From NCBI GenBank assembly GCA_024701455.1, contig JABXYP010000001.1, positions 3,352,001 to 3,416,000 on the forward strand: a DNA stretch of 64,000 nucleotides, written 5' to 3'. Positions 36,370 through 44,816 of the stretch are shown in pieces; the stretch's first letter is position 1; each line of letters begins with the position of its first letter. The notes beneath the pieces were generated by a model that did no database searches, had not been told where the DNA came from, and saw nothing but the letters and a program-made list of their open reading frames with translations. This stretch comes from Bacillus sp. A301a_S52 (GTDB taxonomy: Bacteria > Bacillota > Bacilli > Bacillales > Salisediminibacteriaceae). The translations under genes and the position numbers were made by a program.

Positions 36370-37578
36370 TCAAGATATTTCACCATCTTGATGAGGTATC
36401 ATAAAAGGATGCTTGACAATTAATTCACGTGAAAAATGAGTTAATGCTTCAGAACCACTTTCTGATACTTTGAACGTTTCGCTAATCTCTAGACCATAAT
36501 GATCAAACCAGAGAGCTGGAATAAGATGAAACGTCATATTCGGTTGAAGAATTGTCTTATCATGACGTCGAATACTAGCAGTATGTTCACCCCAATCTGG
36601 CGGATAACCTAGGCCGACGGAATACCCAAGTCGGGCTTCTTTTTCAATGCCATATTTACGAATGATTTTTCGCCATACCTCCTCTAGTTCACCACATGTA
36701 ACGCCTGGTTTGGCTGCATCAAGTACACGATTGACGCCTTCTGTCACGATCGGCCCTAATCCCTCTAATGCGGGAGGCGGTGCTCCTATACTAACTGTTC
36801 TTGCAAGTGGGGCATGATAGCGGTGATAACAACCGGCCAGCTCTATGACAACGGAATCTCCTTCGTCTAACTTTCTATCCGTCCATGTAAGATGAGGAAT
36901 CCCTGTGTTTTTCCCCGATGGTAATAATGGAACTATTGCTGGGTAATCGCCTCCAAACTCCTCTGTTCCAGCTATCATATAGTAATAAATTTTAGCCGCT
37001 ACTTCACACTCTCGTACACCTGCTCTAATTGTTTCAATACCATGGTGCATCGCCTGTTCTGCAAGGCGTGCTGCTTTCTCCATAAATTCAATTTCTTTAT
37101 CAGACTTAATTAAACGTACACCATTCACCAATAAATCGGCTGAGATAAATTTTGCATTTGGAAGTCCCAGTCTCAGTTGTTCAAACGCCTTAGCCGAAAA
37201 ATAGTAATGGTCCATTTCTAGCCCAATACGTCTATTTCCCTGGCCTATTTCAGTTAATATCCTCGCCATAAAGTCCATAGGATGATAGCTGTCCGAATGA
37301 ACGTAGTAATCAGGATAGGCGATGATGTTCTCTTCATACAGCCAGGTTTTCAGTTTCGCACCGTTAGCATCCTGAAAACGGCCTAACCAAATGGGTTGAG
37401 GTTCATCAATGATAACGGCTACCATTTGATGTACATAGAACGACCAGGCGTCGTAACCTGTTAAATAGTTCATGTTAGCCGGATCAGTTATTAACAGAAC
37501 CTCAATGCCCTTTTTCTCCATTTGGGATTTTGTTTTATGAAGGCGCTTTTGATATTCAATTAAATCAAACGGCAGCAT
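36370..37578 (-). CDS. M24/creatinase-fold hydrolase, DoeA-like
   Basis: A 402-residue pita-bread-fold protein: an N-terminal creatinase domain (NMNYLTGYDAWSFY) and a C-terminal M24 domain (IPHLTWTD, ELAGCYHRYHAPLARTV, GLGYPPDWGEHTAS). The two Asp metal ligands of aminopeptidase P (in DxG and SDxTR) are replaced by other residues, so it is probably a metal-free amidinohydrolase or amidohydrolase like creatinase or ectoine hydrolase DoeA rather than a peptidase. The ATG at 37578 follows AAAGGTGG by seven bases. It is the first enzyme gene downstream of the PucR regulator. DoeA is the closest named relative I can suggest, but no doeB or doeD is present. Confidence 0.85.
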   Translation of the reverse strand: MLPFDLIEYQKRLHKTKSQMEKKGIEVLLITDPANMNYLTGYDAWSFYVHQMVAVIIDEPQPIWLGRFQDANGAKLKTWLYEENIIAYPDYYVHSDSYHPMDFMARILTEIGQGNRRIGLEMDHYYFSAKAFEQLRLGLPNAKFISADLLVNGVRLIKSDKEIEFMEKAARLAEQAMHHGIETIRAGVRECEVAAKIYYYMIAGTEEFGGDYPAIVPLLPSGKNTGIPHLTWTDRKLDEGDSVVIELAGCYHRYHAPLARTVSIGAPPPALEGLGPIVTEGVNRVLDAAKPGVTCGELEEVWRKIIRKYGIEKEARLGYSVGLGYPPDWGEHTASIRRHDKTILQPNMTFHLIPALWFDHYGLEISETFKVSESGSEALTHFSRELIVKHPFMIPHQDGEIS

Positions 37579-37750
37579 ATTCAATCCACCTTTCTCAAAT
37601 TGCAGAATTTTTAGATATTTCGTACTATTACTATATTAAAATGGCTAACATAATGTCATGTGCAAAGTGTATGAACTTTCCTTGCAACTTTTTATACAAA
37701 TTCATATAACCGCCTCTATGTAACTCATACCAGCTTCATTCTTAGTTTCA

Positions 37751-37806
37751 TAAAGCTAAGCTTCAATCAGTGGGGGTTCTACTGCCCCTTAAGAGTGGGA
37801 TAAACG
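37751..37806 (+). repeat. intergenic repeat family, variant copy 8
   Basis: TTCAATCAGTGGGGG, TTCTACTGCCCC and TTAAGAGTGGGATAAACG match the variant form also present at 20.97 and 32.16 kb, without hairpin 2 of the main type. Confidence 0.65.
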
Positions 37807-37828
37807 CCAATTTAGTTCACACAAAGAA

Positions 37829-37851
37829 ACCAGCTCATGTCATGAGCTGGT
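37829..37851 (-). terminator. hairpin after pucR-like gene
   Basis: A perfect 11-base stem ACCAGCTCATG / CATGAGCTGGT around one central base, 68 bases after the PucR stop. The T-tract is weak (TTTCTTTGTG on the minus strand). Confidence 0.6.
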
Positions 37852-37918
37852 AGATGAATGGTGTTCCTTATTTTTTATATTCTTATTTCCAAAATAAACG
37901 CTTATATTCACATCGTAA

Positions 37919-39598
37919 TTAAGTAACTCGTAATTGCCATAGTCGAATACATAACTCTAACAAAAAGATATCTTCTCCATTTATGAGCGAAAGCTGAGTT
38001 AATGATTCAATGTTTCTTAGCCGATAAATTAACGATTGCCGATGAAGGTTTAATTCTCTTGCCGTTTGACTGACGTTACCTTTATGTTTATTGTACGTCA
38101 TAAAAGTGTGGATTAAATCTGTTTGCCTTTTTTCATCATACTCAATAAGAGGTTTAATCGTTTCTTTGACGACATGAATGATATCTTTATGATCAGCCAC
38201 AGCTAGAAGAATTCTATTAATTCGAGTATCTTTAAAAAAAGTTCGTTCTCCTCCACCATGTTGTTTTTTACCTAACTCAAGCGCGTTTTTAGCTTCATTA
38301 TAACTTTCGTGAAATCCTCCTTGCTCGTTTTTTGGGGCCGCAATACCCCAAACTAGTACCACTTCCGTTAATAACTCATTTAACCTCCGCTCAATGGTAT
38401 CTAAAAATTCGTTCGCTGTTTCTGTATGAAGGTGATGATCGGTTTGTAAATAGATAATCACCTCATCCTCATCAAATGTGGCCATTGCCTTTCGCCCGAT
38501 AAGTCGCGCTGCATGTGTAATTTCTTTTTGGATGTAATAGTTTAAGCTTTGTAAAGAGGATGTGGGCGGACGATCTTGCTTAAATTTAGCAAAAGTGGCT
38601 GTTTTTTCGCGAAGGCGAATTTCACCGACAATACAAATATAGGTACACCTTAAATCATAACCTAATAATTCCCCTTTAGACATAAGCTCCCGTAAATCAC
38701 TGTTCGGCTCTTTCGCTAACTTTAAAATAAAATTATCTTTGAGTCTAATTTCAGTCATTTCAATCGCATTCTCTTTTAAAAAATAAAGAGCACAGGCAGT
38801 TAGCGCATGTTCCAGTACGTTCATCATGAGCCACGATAACGGTTTATTATCAGGTAATGTAAACCATAGAAACCCCTGTTTTCTGTGATTTGTCGAAATT
38901 AACACTTGGTACCATTTTTCGCCATGGACATAATAGCCTTCAATGTGAGGGTACAACGGATGTTCAATATAGGTGACATTTGGTGATTCATTAGCTGACA
39001 AAGGGACCTTGTCGTCTTGCTGAAATTTCTTAAGTGTTTCTGTCTCGACTGGTTTGGCTGCACGGACGTAACGGGCATAATCTGTAATGACCACTGGCAC
39101 ATTAATATGCTTTACAATGACTTCCGCTATCTCTTGAAGCCCTTTATCTTGCAGAACATCATTAATTAATTCCCGGCGAATCTCTTCAGTCAGTTGACGT
39201 TCTATTTTCTTATCTTGATTTATCTCCTCTAAAACCTTATGCATAATATCACCGAACCTTACTTCCCAAGGGACGGCCACAATAATAAACTGATGCTCTT
39301 CTGCCAATTGAATGATCTCTTGAGGCAAATCAAATATGTAACGTCCGGTAGCAATACCAAGCATAGACGCTCCCGATTGAATAACATCTTTCACAAATTG
39401 GTTCAACAAGAGAGTGTCTCCATGACACCCTATGCCAGTCGTTAATACACATTCATTTTCTCTTACAAAGTTTTCTACCGGCATTTCTATGACAGATATC
39501 CACTCAATCGGTGTCTCCTTTAAATAAGGAGTACCCGTTAACACTATAGCCTCTTTTAATAAAGGTAATTGAACGATTTTATGTGCTGTTAACCCCAT
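37919..39598 (-). CDS. PucR-family transcriptional regulator
   Basis: A 559-residue regulator: N-terminal PucR sensory domain (~10-130; VLTTGIGCHGDTLLLNQF, GIATGRYIFDLPQ), a GGDEF-like middle (~295-430) and a C-terminal PucR helix-turn-helix (KGNVSQTARELNLHRQSLIY, then RLRNIE). Such proteins activate catabolic operons in response to the substrate or a metabolite. It sits between the catabolic operon and the divergent symporter gene and probably controls both. The start follows GAGGTGAGG. Confidence 0.9.
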   Translation of the reverse strand: MGLTAHKIVQLPLLKEAIVLTGTPYLKETPIEWISVIEMPVENFVRENECVLTTGIGCHGDTLLLNQFVKDVIQSGASMLGIATGRYIFDLPQEIIQLAEEHQFIIVAVPWEVRFGDIMHKVLEEINQDKKIERQLTEEIRRELINDVLQDKGLQEIAEVIVKHINVPVVITDYARYVRAAKPVETETLKKFQQDDKVPLSANESPNVTYIEHPLYPHIEGYYVHGEKWYQVLISTNHRKQGFLWFTLPDNKPLSWLMMNVLEHALTACALYFLKENAIEMTEIRLKDNFILKLAKEPNSDLRELMSKGELLGYDLRCTYICIVGEIRLREKTATFAKFKQDRPPTSSLQSLNYYIQKEITHAARLIGRKAMATFDEDEVIIYLQTDHHLHTETANEFLDTIERRLNELLTEVVLVWGIAAPKNEQGGFHESYNEAKNALELGKKQHGGGERTFFKDTRINRILLAVADHKDIIHVVKETIKPLIEYDEKRQTDLIHTFMTYNKHKGNVSQTARELNLHRQSLIYRLRNIESLTQLSLINGEDIFLLELCIRLWQLRVT

Positions 39599-39843
39599 TC
39601 CCTCACCTCATTTATAATTGACTTCCTAGTCGAAATTTTATAATATTCTGTTAATTGAACCATTAAGAAATTTTCTCATGAAATGCGCTCGTTGACAATA
39701 CTGGCACGTATATAATCTGCGGATTACTTACACTCATAACTTTATAGTAAAAAATCTTAATTAACTGACAAATATGTTGCACAATATGGTATAGTATTTA
39801 AGTTATCATTTTACACTTCAACGTTTTAAAGGAGGAAACATTC

Positions 39844-41196
39844 GTGAACGATTTAAACACAGGCCGCGAACAGTGGGGATCAAGACTCGGTTTTATTCTT
39901 GCCGCCATGGGATCTGCCGTCGGACTGGGAAATATATGGCGTTTTGCTTATGTAGCAGGTGAAAGTGGTGGAGGTACATTTTTACTTCTTTATATTTTAT
40001 GTATCATCGCTATTGGAATTCCAATTCTTATGGCTGAATTTACAATTGGTCGCCGAGCAAAAAGTGATGTTGTCGGATCATTTGAAAAGTTAGCACCGGG
40101 CACCCCTTGGTTCATTACTGGATTTTTAGGAGTGGCGTCAGCCTTTATCATCCTGTCATTTTACGGGGTGGTCGCCGGATGGGCTTTACATTATTTCTTC
40201 CAGTACGTTTTCGGCGGGCCATCTATTAGTGGTGAAGGCGGTTCTGCAAGTTATTTCATTGAATTTCATACGAGTACTTACTCACCTTTAATCTGGCAGT
40301 CTATTTTTATGGTATTAACGATTGGAATTGTGTACGTCGGTGTTAAGAAGGGGATTGAAAAATCAAATAAAATTCTTATGCCGCTTCTAGCGATTCTCGT
40401 CATTCTTTTAGCTGGTTACAGTTTAACCTTAGGTGGTGCACAAGAAGCGTTGTCCTTCTTATTTTCACCAGACTGGAGTTCATTAAGAGATCCAAATGTT
40501 TATTTAGCGGCTCTCGGTCAAGCATTTTTCTCATTAAGTCTCGGGATGGGTGCTTTGATTACGTATGGAAGTTATTTATCAAATAAAGAGAAGCTGCCTG
40601 GGGCTGCTGTCAGTGTCGTGACACTTGATACCCTGTTTGCAATTTTAGCAGGCTTAATGATTTTCCCTGCTGTATTTGCATTTGGAAATGCACCAAATTC
40701 AGGTCCTGGACTCGTGTTCATTACACTTCCTGATATCTTCAATAGCTTGAGCTTAGGGGTTGTGTTTGGTACATTGTTCTTTTTCCTACTTTCAGCAGCT
40801 GCCATCTCTTCTGGGGTTTCATTGCTGGAAGTGGCCGTCGCTTATTTTATGAGAAAGTTCAACTGGTCTAGAAAAAAAGCCGCTGTCATCATAGGAGGAA
40901 TCATTTTCTTAATTGGTATTCCTTCCTCACTCGGCTATGGGGCACTAGATCATGTGACTCTAATTGGCGATCGAGATATTTTAGATTCCATGGACTTTAT
41001 CGCTTCCAATATTTTCTTACCTTTGGGCGGCTTGCTCATTGCATTATTCGTAGGTATAGGCTGGAACAAAGTAGAAGCTATAGAAGCATCGGATTTTGGT
41101 AATACATGGATTGGGCATACGTGGATATTTATTTTACGGACGATTGCTCCAATTGCCATCTTAATTATTTTCTTAAGTTCTATTGGTTTATTTTAA
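39844..41196 (+). CDS. sodium:neurotransmitter symporter family (NSS) transporter
   Basis: A 450-residue, eleven-to-twelve-helix LeuT-fold transporter. The N-terminal unwound-helix motif is GSAVGLGNIWRFAYVAGESGGG; in pieces, GLGNIWRF and GESGGGTF. It takes up an amino acid or amine with sodium, which suits a sodium-driven alkaliphile. It starts at a GTG eight bases after AAAGGAGG and is divergent from the PucR gene, so it likely imports the substrate of the adjacent catabolic operon. The specificity of NSS proteins cannot be read from sequence alone. Confidence 0.92.
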   Translation: MNDLNTGREQWGSRLGFILAAMGSAVGLGNIWRFAYVAGESGGGTFLLLYILCIIAIGIPILMAEFTIGRRAKSDVVGSFEKLAPGTPWFITGFLGVASAFIILSFYGVVAGWALHYFFQYVFGGPSISGEGGSASYFIEFHTSTYSPLIWQSIFMVLTIGIVYVGVKKGIEKSNKILMPLLAILVILLAGYSLTLGGAQEALSFLFSPDWSSLRDPNVYLAALGQAFFSLSLGMGALITYGSYLSNKEKLPGAAVSVVTLDTLFAILAGLMIFPAVFAFGNAPNSGPGLVFITLPDIFNSLSLGVVFGTLFFFLLSAAAISSGVSLLEVAVAYFMRKFNWSRKKAAVIIGGIIFLIGIPSSLGYGALDHVTLIGDRDILDSMDFIASNIFLPLGGLLIALFVGIGWNKVEAIEASDFGNTWIGHTWIFILRTIAPIAILIIFLSSIGLF

Positions 41197-41206
41197 AATA
41201 GCGTCT

Positions 41207-41236
41207 AAAGCTTCGCCAATGGCGGAGCTTTTTTAT
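41207..41236 (+). terminator. terminator of symporter gene
   Basis: AAAGCTTCGCC / GGCGGAGCTTT with a three-base loop, followed by six T. Confidence 0.9.
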
Positions 41237-41614
41237 TTTATGATAAATTCTGTTCGAAACATAACGAGTGATTCATTGTTTATTGTTAATTTAGACTATT
41301 AGATTATTGTTTTGATGATTTCGTTTATACATTTTTTTATAAAACGAGTCTTTAATCAATGGGCGTTTTCGTAATTCCCTCATTGACTGGTAGTTGAGTT
41401 AATCAGGACATTCGCTCACCTCTCTATTTTGAGGCGGAGGTTTTACGGTCGCTTATTTGTGATAAATCTAAAAAATGACTCAAATCCGTTACTGACTGTT
41501 TCAGTGGAGATGATTGGAACCTCTTCAACATATGGATCGAGATATAACAAAGTCAAATCCAGTAAGACCTTTACCTAGATGGTGGTGGAGCTATCAACAC
41601 CTGATATCACAGCA
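41237..41614. other. intergenic region with repeat copy
   Basis: Apart from repeat copy 9 (41349-41466) I see no gene. About 130 bases next to desR (41480-41610) are unassigned. Confidence 0.5.
41349..41466 (+). repeat. intergenic repeat family, copy 9
   Basis: CAATGGGCG / CTCATTGACTGGTAGTTGAG, AATCAGGACATTCGC, CTCTCTATTTTGAGGCGG, then TTTTACGGTCGCTTATTTGT. The left arm of hairpin 2 is deleted. Confidence 0.7.
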
Positions 41615-42214
41615 TCATTTAAACCACCCTTTTTCTTTAAAGCGCGTAATCGCTTCAATTCGATTACTGACTTCTAGCTTCTCAAGAATGGATGAGATAT
41701 AGTTTCGTATTGTACCATTTGTTAAATGAAGCAGATCTGCAATTTCTTTTGTGCTTTTCCCGTCAGCCATTAAACGAAGTACATCGTTTTCACGTTCAGT
41801 AAGAGGATTAGGAGTACTATAAAATTCGTCCACTAGCTCTGGGGCATAAATGCGTCGTCCTGACATGACACTCCTGATCGCATTCACCAGCTCTTCACTG
41901 GGGCTATCTTTTAACATGTAGCCATCAACTCCCGCCTTAACTGCGCGCTGAAAATAACCTGTTCGGGCAAAAGTTGTTAAAATGATGACTTTACAAGGCA
42001 TATCTTTTAGCTCTTCTGCAGCATCTAGTCCCGTTTTAATTGGCATTTCAATATCCATAATGCATACATCAGGTTGATGTTTATGAACTAATTCTATAGC
42101 ATCTTTCCCATTACTCGTACTACCAACGACCGTCATATCCTCTTCTAAATCCAACAAGGCAGCAAGAGCGCCGAGTAACATTTTCTGATCTTCGGCAATA
42201 ATAATTCGAATCAA
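41615..42214 (-). CDS. desR: response regulator DesR
   Basis: A 199-residue NarL/LuxR-type regulator: receiver domain with the phospho-acceptor Asp54 in CIMDIEMP and a C-terminal LuxR helix-turn-helix (LTERENDVLRLMADGKSTKE, then IADLLHL). Sequence and context match B. subtilis DesR, which activates the desaturase gene in the cold. The start is most likely a TTG at 42214: it lies after AGAGGTG and aligns with the DesR N-terminus (IRIIIAEDQ); the longer GTG start at 42223 overlaps the desK stop and the ribosome site. Confidence 0.93.
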   Translation of the reverse strand: MIRIIIAEDQKMLLGALAALLDLEEDMTVVGSTSNGKDAIELVHKHQPDVCIMDIEMPIKTGLDAAEELKDMPCKVIILTTFARTGYFQRAVKAGVDGYMLKDSPSEELVNAIRSVMSGRRIYAPELVDEFYSTPNPLTERENDVLRLMADGKSTKEIADLLHLTNGTIRNYISSILEKLEVSNRIEAITRFKEKGWFK

Positions 42215-42219
42215 CTGAT

Positions 42220-43338
42220 TCACCTCTTTCGATTGCTTACAACAGGTACATTAATAATGATACTCGTACCATTAGCATCCACTATTTTCAAATGCCCGTT
42301 CACAAACTCCAGCCTTTCTTTCATCCCTTGTAAGCCACTATTTTTATTATAACTTTCGGCGTCATCTATACCGATTCCATTATCTGAAATGGTAATTGTT
42401 AAGGCTGTTTTTAATGCTTTTATTATGATAGTGCATTTGGATGCTTGGCTGTGTTTAACGACATTCGTGACTGCTTCTTTCAAACACATACTCACAACAT
42501 TTTCAATGATCAGTGGAATACGAGGTAATTCATCTGGCTTTTCAAGCTGAAATTTAATCGTTGCTGCTTGCAATATTTGTTCAACCCGATTGATTTCATC
42601 ACTTAGTTTTGTCCCTCGCATTTCCATAACCAATTCTCGTACTTCTTTTAAGGCGATCCTAGCTGTCTGTTGAACATCTTTAATCTCATGTTGTGCTTTT
42701 GTTGGATTTTTTTCAACTAATTTTGCTGCTAAATCACTTTTTAGTCCAATCAAGGAAAGCTTCTGCCCCAATGTATCATGAAGATCTCGAGATATACGCT
42801 GCCGCTCTTCTAATTTCACTAACTCCGCGATCCGTTTATTGGCATCATTAAGTTGTCCTTGAAGCTGTTCCTCTTTGTTTTTGTTATACGTATTAACCGG
42901 TAGAAGGATAACAGCAATAATACTTAAAAATACAAACGGAAGCTGTGTAATAAAAACACTATGCATAAGAAACCCATAGTAACTCGTTCCGAAAGTTGTA
43001 ATGAGTAAAATTATGTATAACGTAAAAAAGGCACCTCTATTTTTAAGGTTGCCGATAAAAAAGGCTAGAAAAAGAAAAAAATAAATGTAACCGAACAACA
43101 AACTCATGGCAGTTGAAATGGCAATTTGCATGCTGGCTCCCAAATAAACAAGCCATCCATGAGAAGCGAAGGATAAAACATAGCATAGGAAAAATCCAAT
43201 GGTCATCACAATACCAATCATCGTTTCCAACGTGGAGGAGTCTTGTAAAATGAAATAAAAAGGCAGGATGTAAAAAACGATCCAAACATAAGGACTAAGC
43301 CCCGTGTTTTTTCGAAGTTTTTGCGCCAAATTTTTCAT
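42220..43338 (-). CDS. desK: thermosensor histidine kinase DesK
   Basis: A 372-residue membrane kinase: four to five transmembrane segments in residues ~18-148 (the thermosensor), a DHp helix with the phosphorylated His187 in RISRDLHDTLGQKL and an HATPase_c domain (NVVKHSQASK, then ISDNGIGIDD). In B. subtilis DesK detects cold through membrane thickening and phosphorylates DesR. It follows des in the standard des-desK-desR order, with desR starting five bases after its stop. The ATG follows AAGAGGTGGG. Confidence 0.94.
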   Translation of the reverse strand: MKNLAQKLRKNTGLSPYVWIVFYILPFYFILQDSSTLETMIGIVMTIGFFLCYVLSFASHGWLVYLGASMQIAISTAMSLLFGYIYFFLFLAFFIGNLKNRGAFFTLYIILLITTFGTSYYGFLMHSVFITQLPFVFLSIIAVILLPVNTYNKNKEEQLQGQLNDANKRIAELVKLEERQRISRDLHDTLGQKLSLIGLKSDLAAKLVEKNPTKAQHEIKDVQQTARIALKEVRELVMEMRGTKLSDEINRVEQILQAATIKFQLEKPDELPRIPLIIENVVSMCLKEAVTNVVKHSQASKCTIIIKALKTALTITISDNGIGIDDAESYNKNSGLQGMKERLEFVNGHLKIVDANGTSIIINVPVVSNRKR

Positions 43339-43436
43339 AATCCCACCTCTTTTTCATTTATGCCGTCTGCTGCTCCTCGATGACTATAGCTTATCATAAG
43401 ATGTTGATGTTTTCTCCACAATACCTATTACTTCAC

Positions 43437-44453
43437 CTAAACTAGGTGCGTTTTCTTCGTCAGTAACTTCTTTGCTTCTTTAAAGGTAACGAAAGATTTT
43501 GTCGTCTCATCCCAAAGGCGATAGCGTAACGATTTGAAGCTCGTTGCAATCGTAATTGTCGTTGCTTTTTGGAGAGGGGGTGTGGCTTCGTGTGCTCTCT
43601 CCAAATAATAGTTAGGAACTCTCGGACTTAAGTGATGGACATGGTGAAAACCGATGTTACCTGTAATCCATTGCAACACCTTTGGAAGTTTGTAGTAGGA
43701 GCTTCCTTCCACAGCTGCCTGTACATAACTCCATTCATCATCGTGCTCAAAATACGTATCTTCAAACTGATGTTGCACGTAAAATAACCAAATACCTAAC
43801 ATGCCAGAAACGAGTAACATCGGTCCTTGAATTAATAAAAAAGACTGCCAGCCAATAGCCCAACATAATACCCCATACAGAGCTACGATAGACACGTTTG
43901 TCACATACGTATTAAGCCTTTCTTTCCGTTTTGCACCCTTCTTATTAAAACGATAATCTATACAAAAAACTGCAAGGGGGCCAAGTCCTAGCATGACAAC
44001 TGGATTTCTATAAAGACGGTAAGCGATTTTTCGCCAAATGGAGGCTGCTGCATATTCTTCTATCGTTAAAAGCCACATATCTCCTGTTCCTCTTTTATCG
44101 AGGTTACTGCTTGTTGCATGATGAATATTATGACTATTTTTCCATTGTTGGTAAGGAACCAAGGTTAGAATCCCTGTGATTGTTCCAAGTATATCATTCG
44201 CTTTACGACTTTTGAAAAAAGACTGGTGACAGCAGTCGTGAAAAATAATAAAGGTTCTAACTAAAAAACCCGCTGCCGTAATAAGTAAAGGTACTGTCAC
44301 CCAATAAGATACTTCAAGGCTTAAATAAGCCAAGTACCATAAAATCACCAGAGGACCTAACGTATTAATCATTTGTTTGATACTCATCTTTCTTTCTGTC
44401 TTTTCAAAAGGGGCCATCTCTTTTTTTAACTTAGCAATACTTTCTTTACTCAA
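43437..44453 (-). CDS. des: membrane fatty-acid desaturase Des
   Basis: A 338-residue integral membrane acyl-lipid desaturase (delta-5 type) that introduces a double bond into existing phospholipid acyl chains to keep the membrane fluid in the cold. Three His boxes: HDCCH, HNIHH and HHVHH. A TTG at 44453 is the best start: CAGGAGG lies eight bases upstream and the resulting N-terminus aligns with B. subtilis Des. The frame extends 11 codons further to a GTG, but that would put the ribosome site inside the gene. A perfect palindrome about 100 bases upstream is the probable DesR site. Confidence 0.94.
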   Translation of the reverse strand: MSKESIAKLKKEMAPFEKTERKMSIKQMINTLGPLVILWYLAYLSLEVSYWVTVPLLITAAGFLVRTFIIFHDCCHQSFFKSRKANDILGTITGILTLVPYQQWKNSHNIHHATSSNLDKRGTGDMWLLTIEEYAAASIWRKIAYRLYRNPVVMLGLGPLAVFCIDYRFNKKGAKRKERLNTYVTNVSIVALYGVLCWAIGWQSFLLIQGPMLLVSGMLGIWLFYVQHQFEDTYFEHDDEWSYVQAAVEGSSYYKLPKVLQWITGNIGFHHVHHLSPRVPNYYLERAHEATPPLQKATTITIATSFKSLRYRLWDETTKSFVTFKEAKKLLTKKTHLV

Positions 44454-44553
44454 GGCATTCGCCTCCTGAATAATTTTAGCGGACACAAATTTGTCACTTT
44501 TACAAGTATACCTACCATCCCTATCTCATATAAGTCACAAGCGTCAGATAAAT

Positions 44554-44573
44554 GATATGACATATGTCATATC
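44554..44573. promoter_or_regulatory. perfect 20-base palindrome, candidate DesR operator
   Basis: GATATGACATATGTCATATC is a perfect inverted repeat 101-120 bases before the des start codon and ~240 bases before the divergent oxidase gene. Its position upstream of a DesR-controlled gene makes a DesR dimer site the natural explanation, inferred from location. Confidence 0.55.
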
Positions 44574-44751
44574 GGCAAATTGATGAAGCACCCTACTGAT
44601 TCTAACACTATGTCCCACATGAATTTTTAGCCTTAATCACAAAAAGGTCACTTTCTAATTGTCATAAAATTTTCATAATTGAAACCAATTATTATAGGCT
44701 GGTAATAATTTTTATTGTCACGACACTTTTGTGTTGATACGATCTGAGTAA

Positions 44752-44788
44752 AGGTCATGTTAAGTAAATTTATACTTACCATTGACCT
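44752..44788. promoter_or_regulatory. imperfect inverted repeat upstream of the oxidase gene
   Basis: AGGTCATGTTAAGTA and TACTTACCATTGACCT form 15-16-base arms around AATTTA, ending 28 bases before the ATG. No T-tract follows, so it looks more like an operator or an mRNA hairpin than a terminator. The regulator is unknown. Confidence 0.45.
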
Positions 44789-44816
44789 CTACTGACACAA
44801 TAAGAGGGTGAATTTA

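Larger units (their letters stand above)
37585..37918. other. intergenic region with repeat copy
   Basis: No gene. It holds the promoter of the hydrolase operon, variant repeat copy 8 and the terminator hairpin of the PucR gene. Confidence 0.55.

Noticed and set aside
44670..44720. AT-rich inverted segment (CCAATTATTATAGG region) considered as a Fur box
   Set aside because: The match to the 19-base Fur consensus is poor and neither neighbouring gene is an iron gene.
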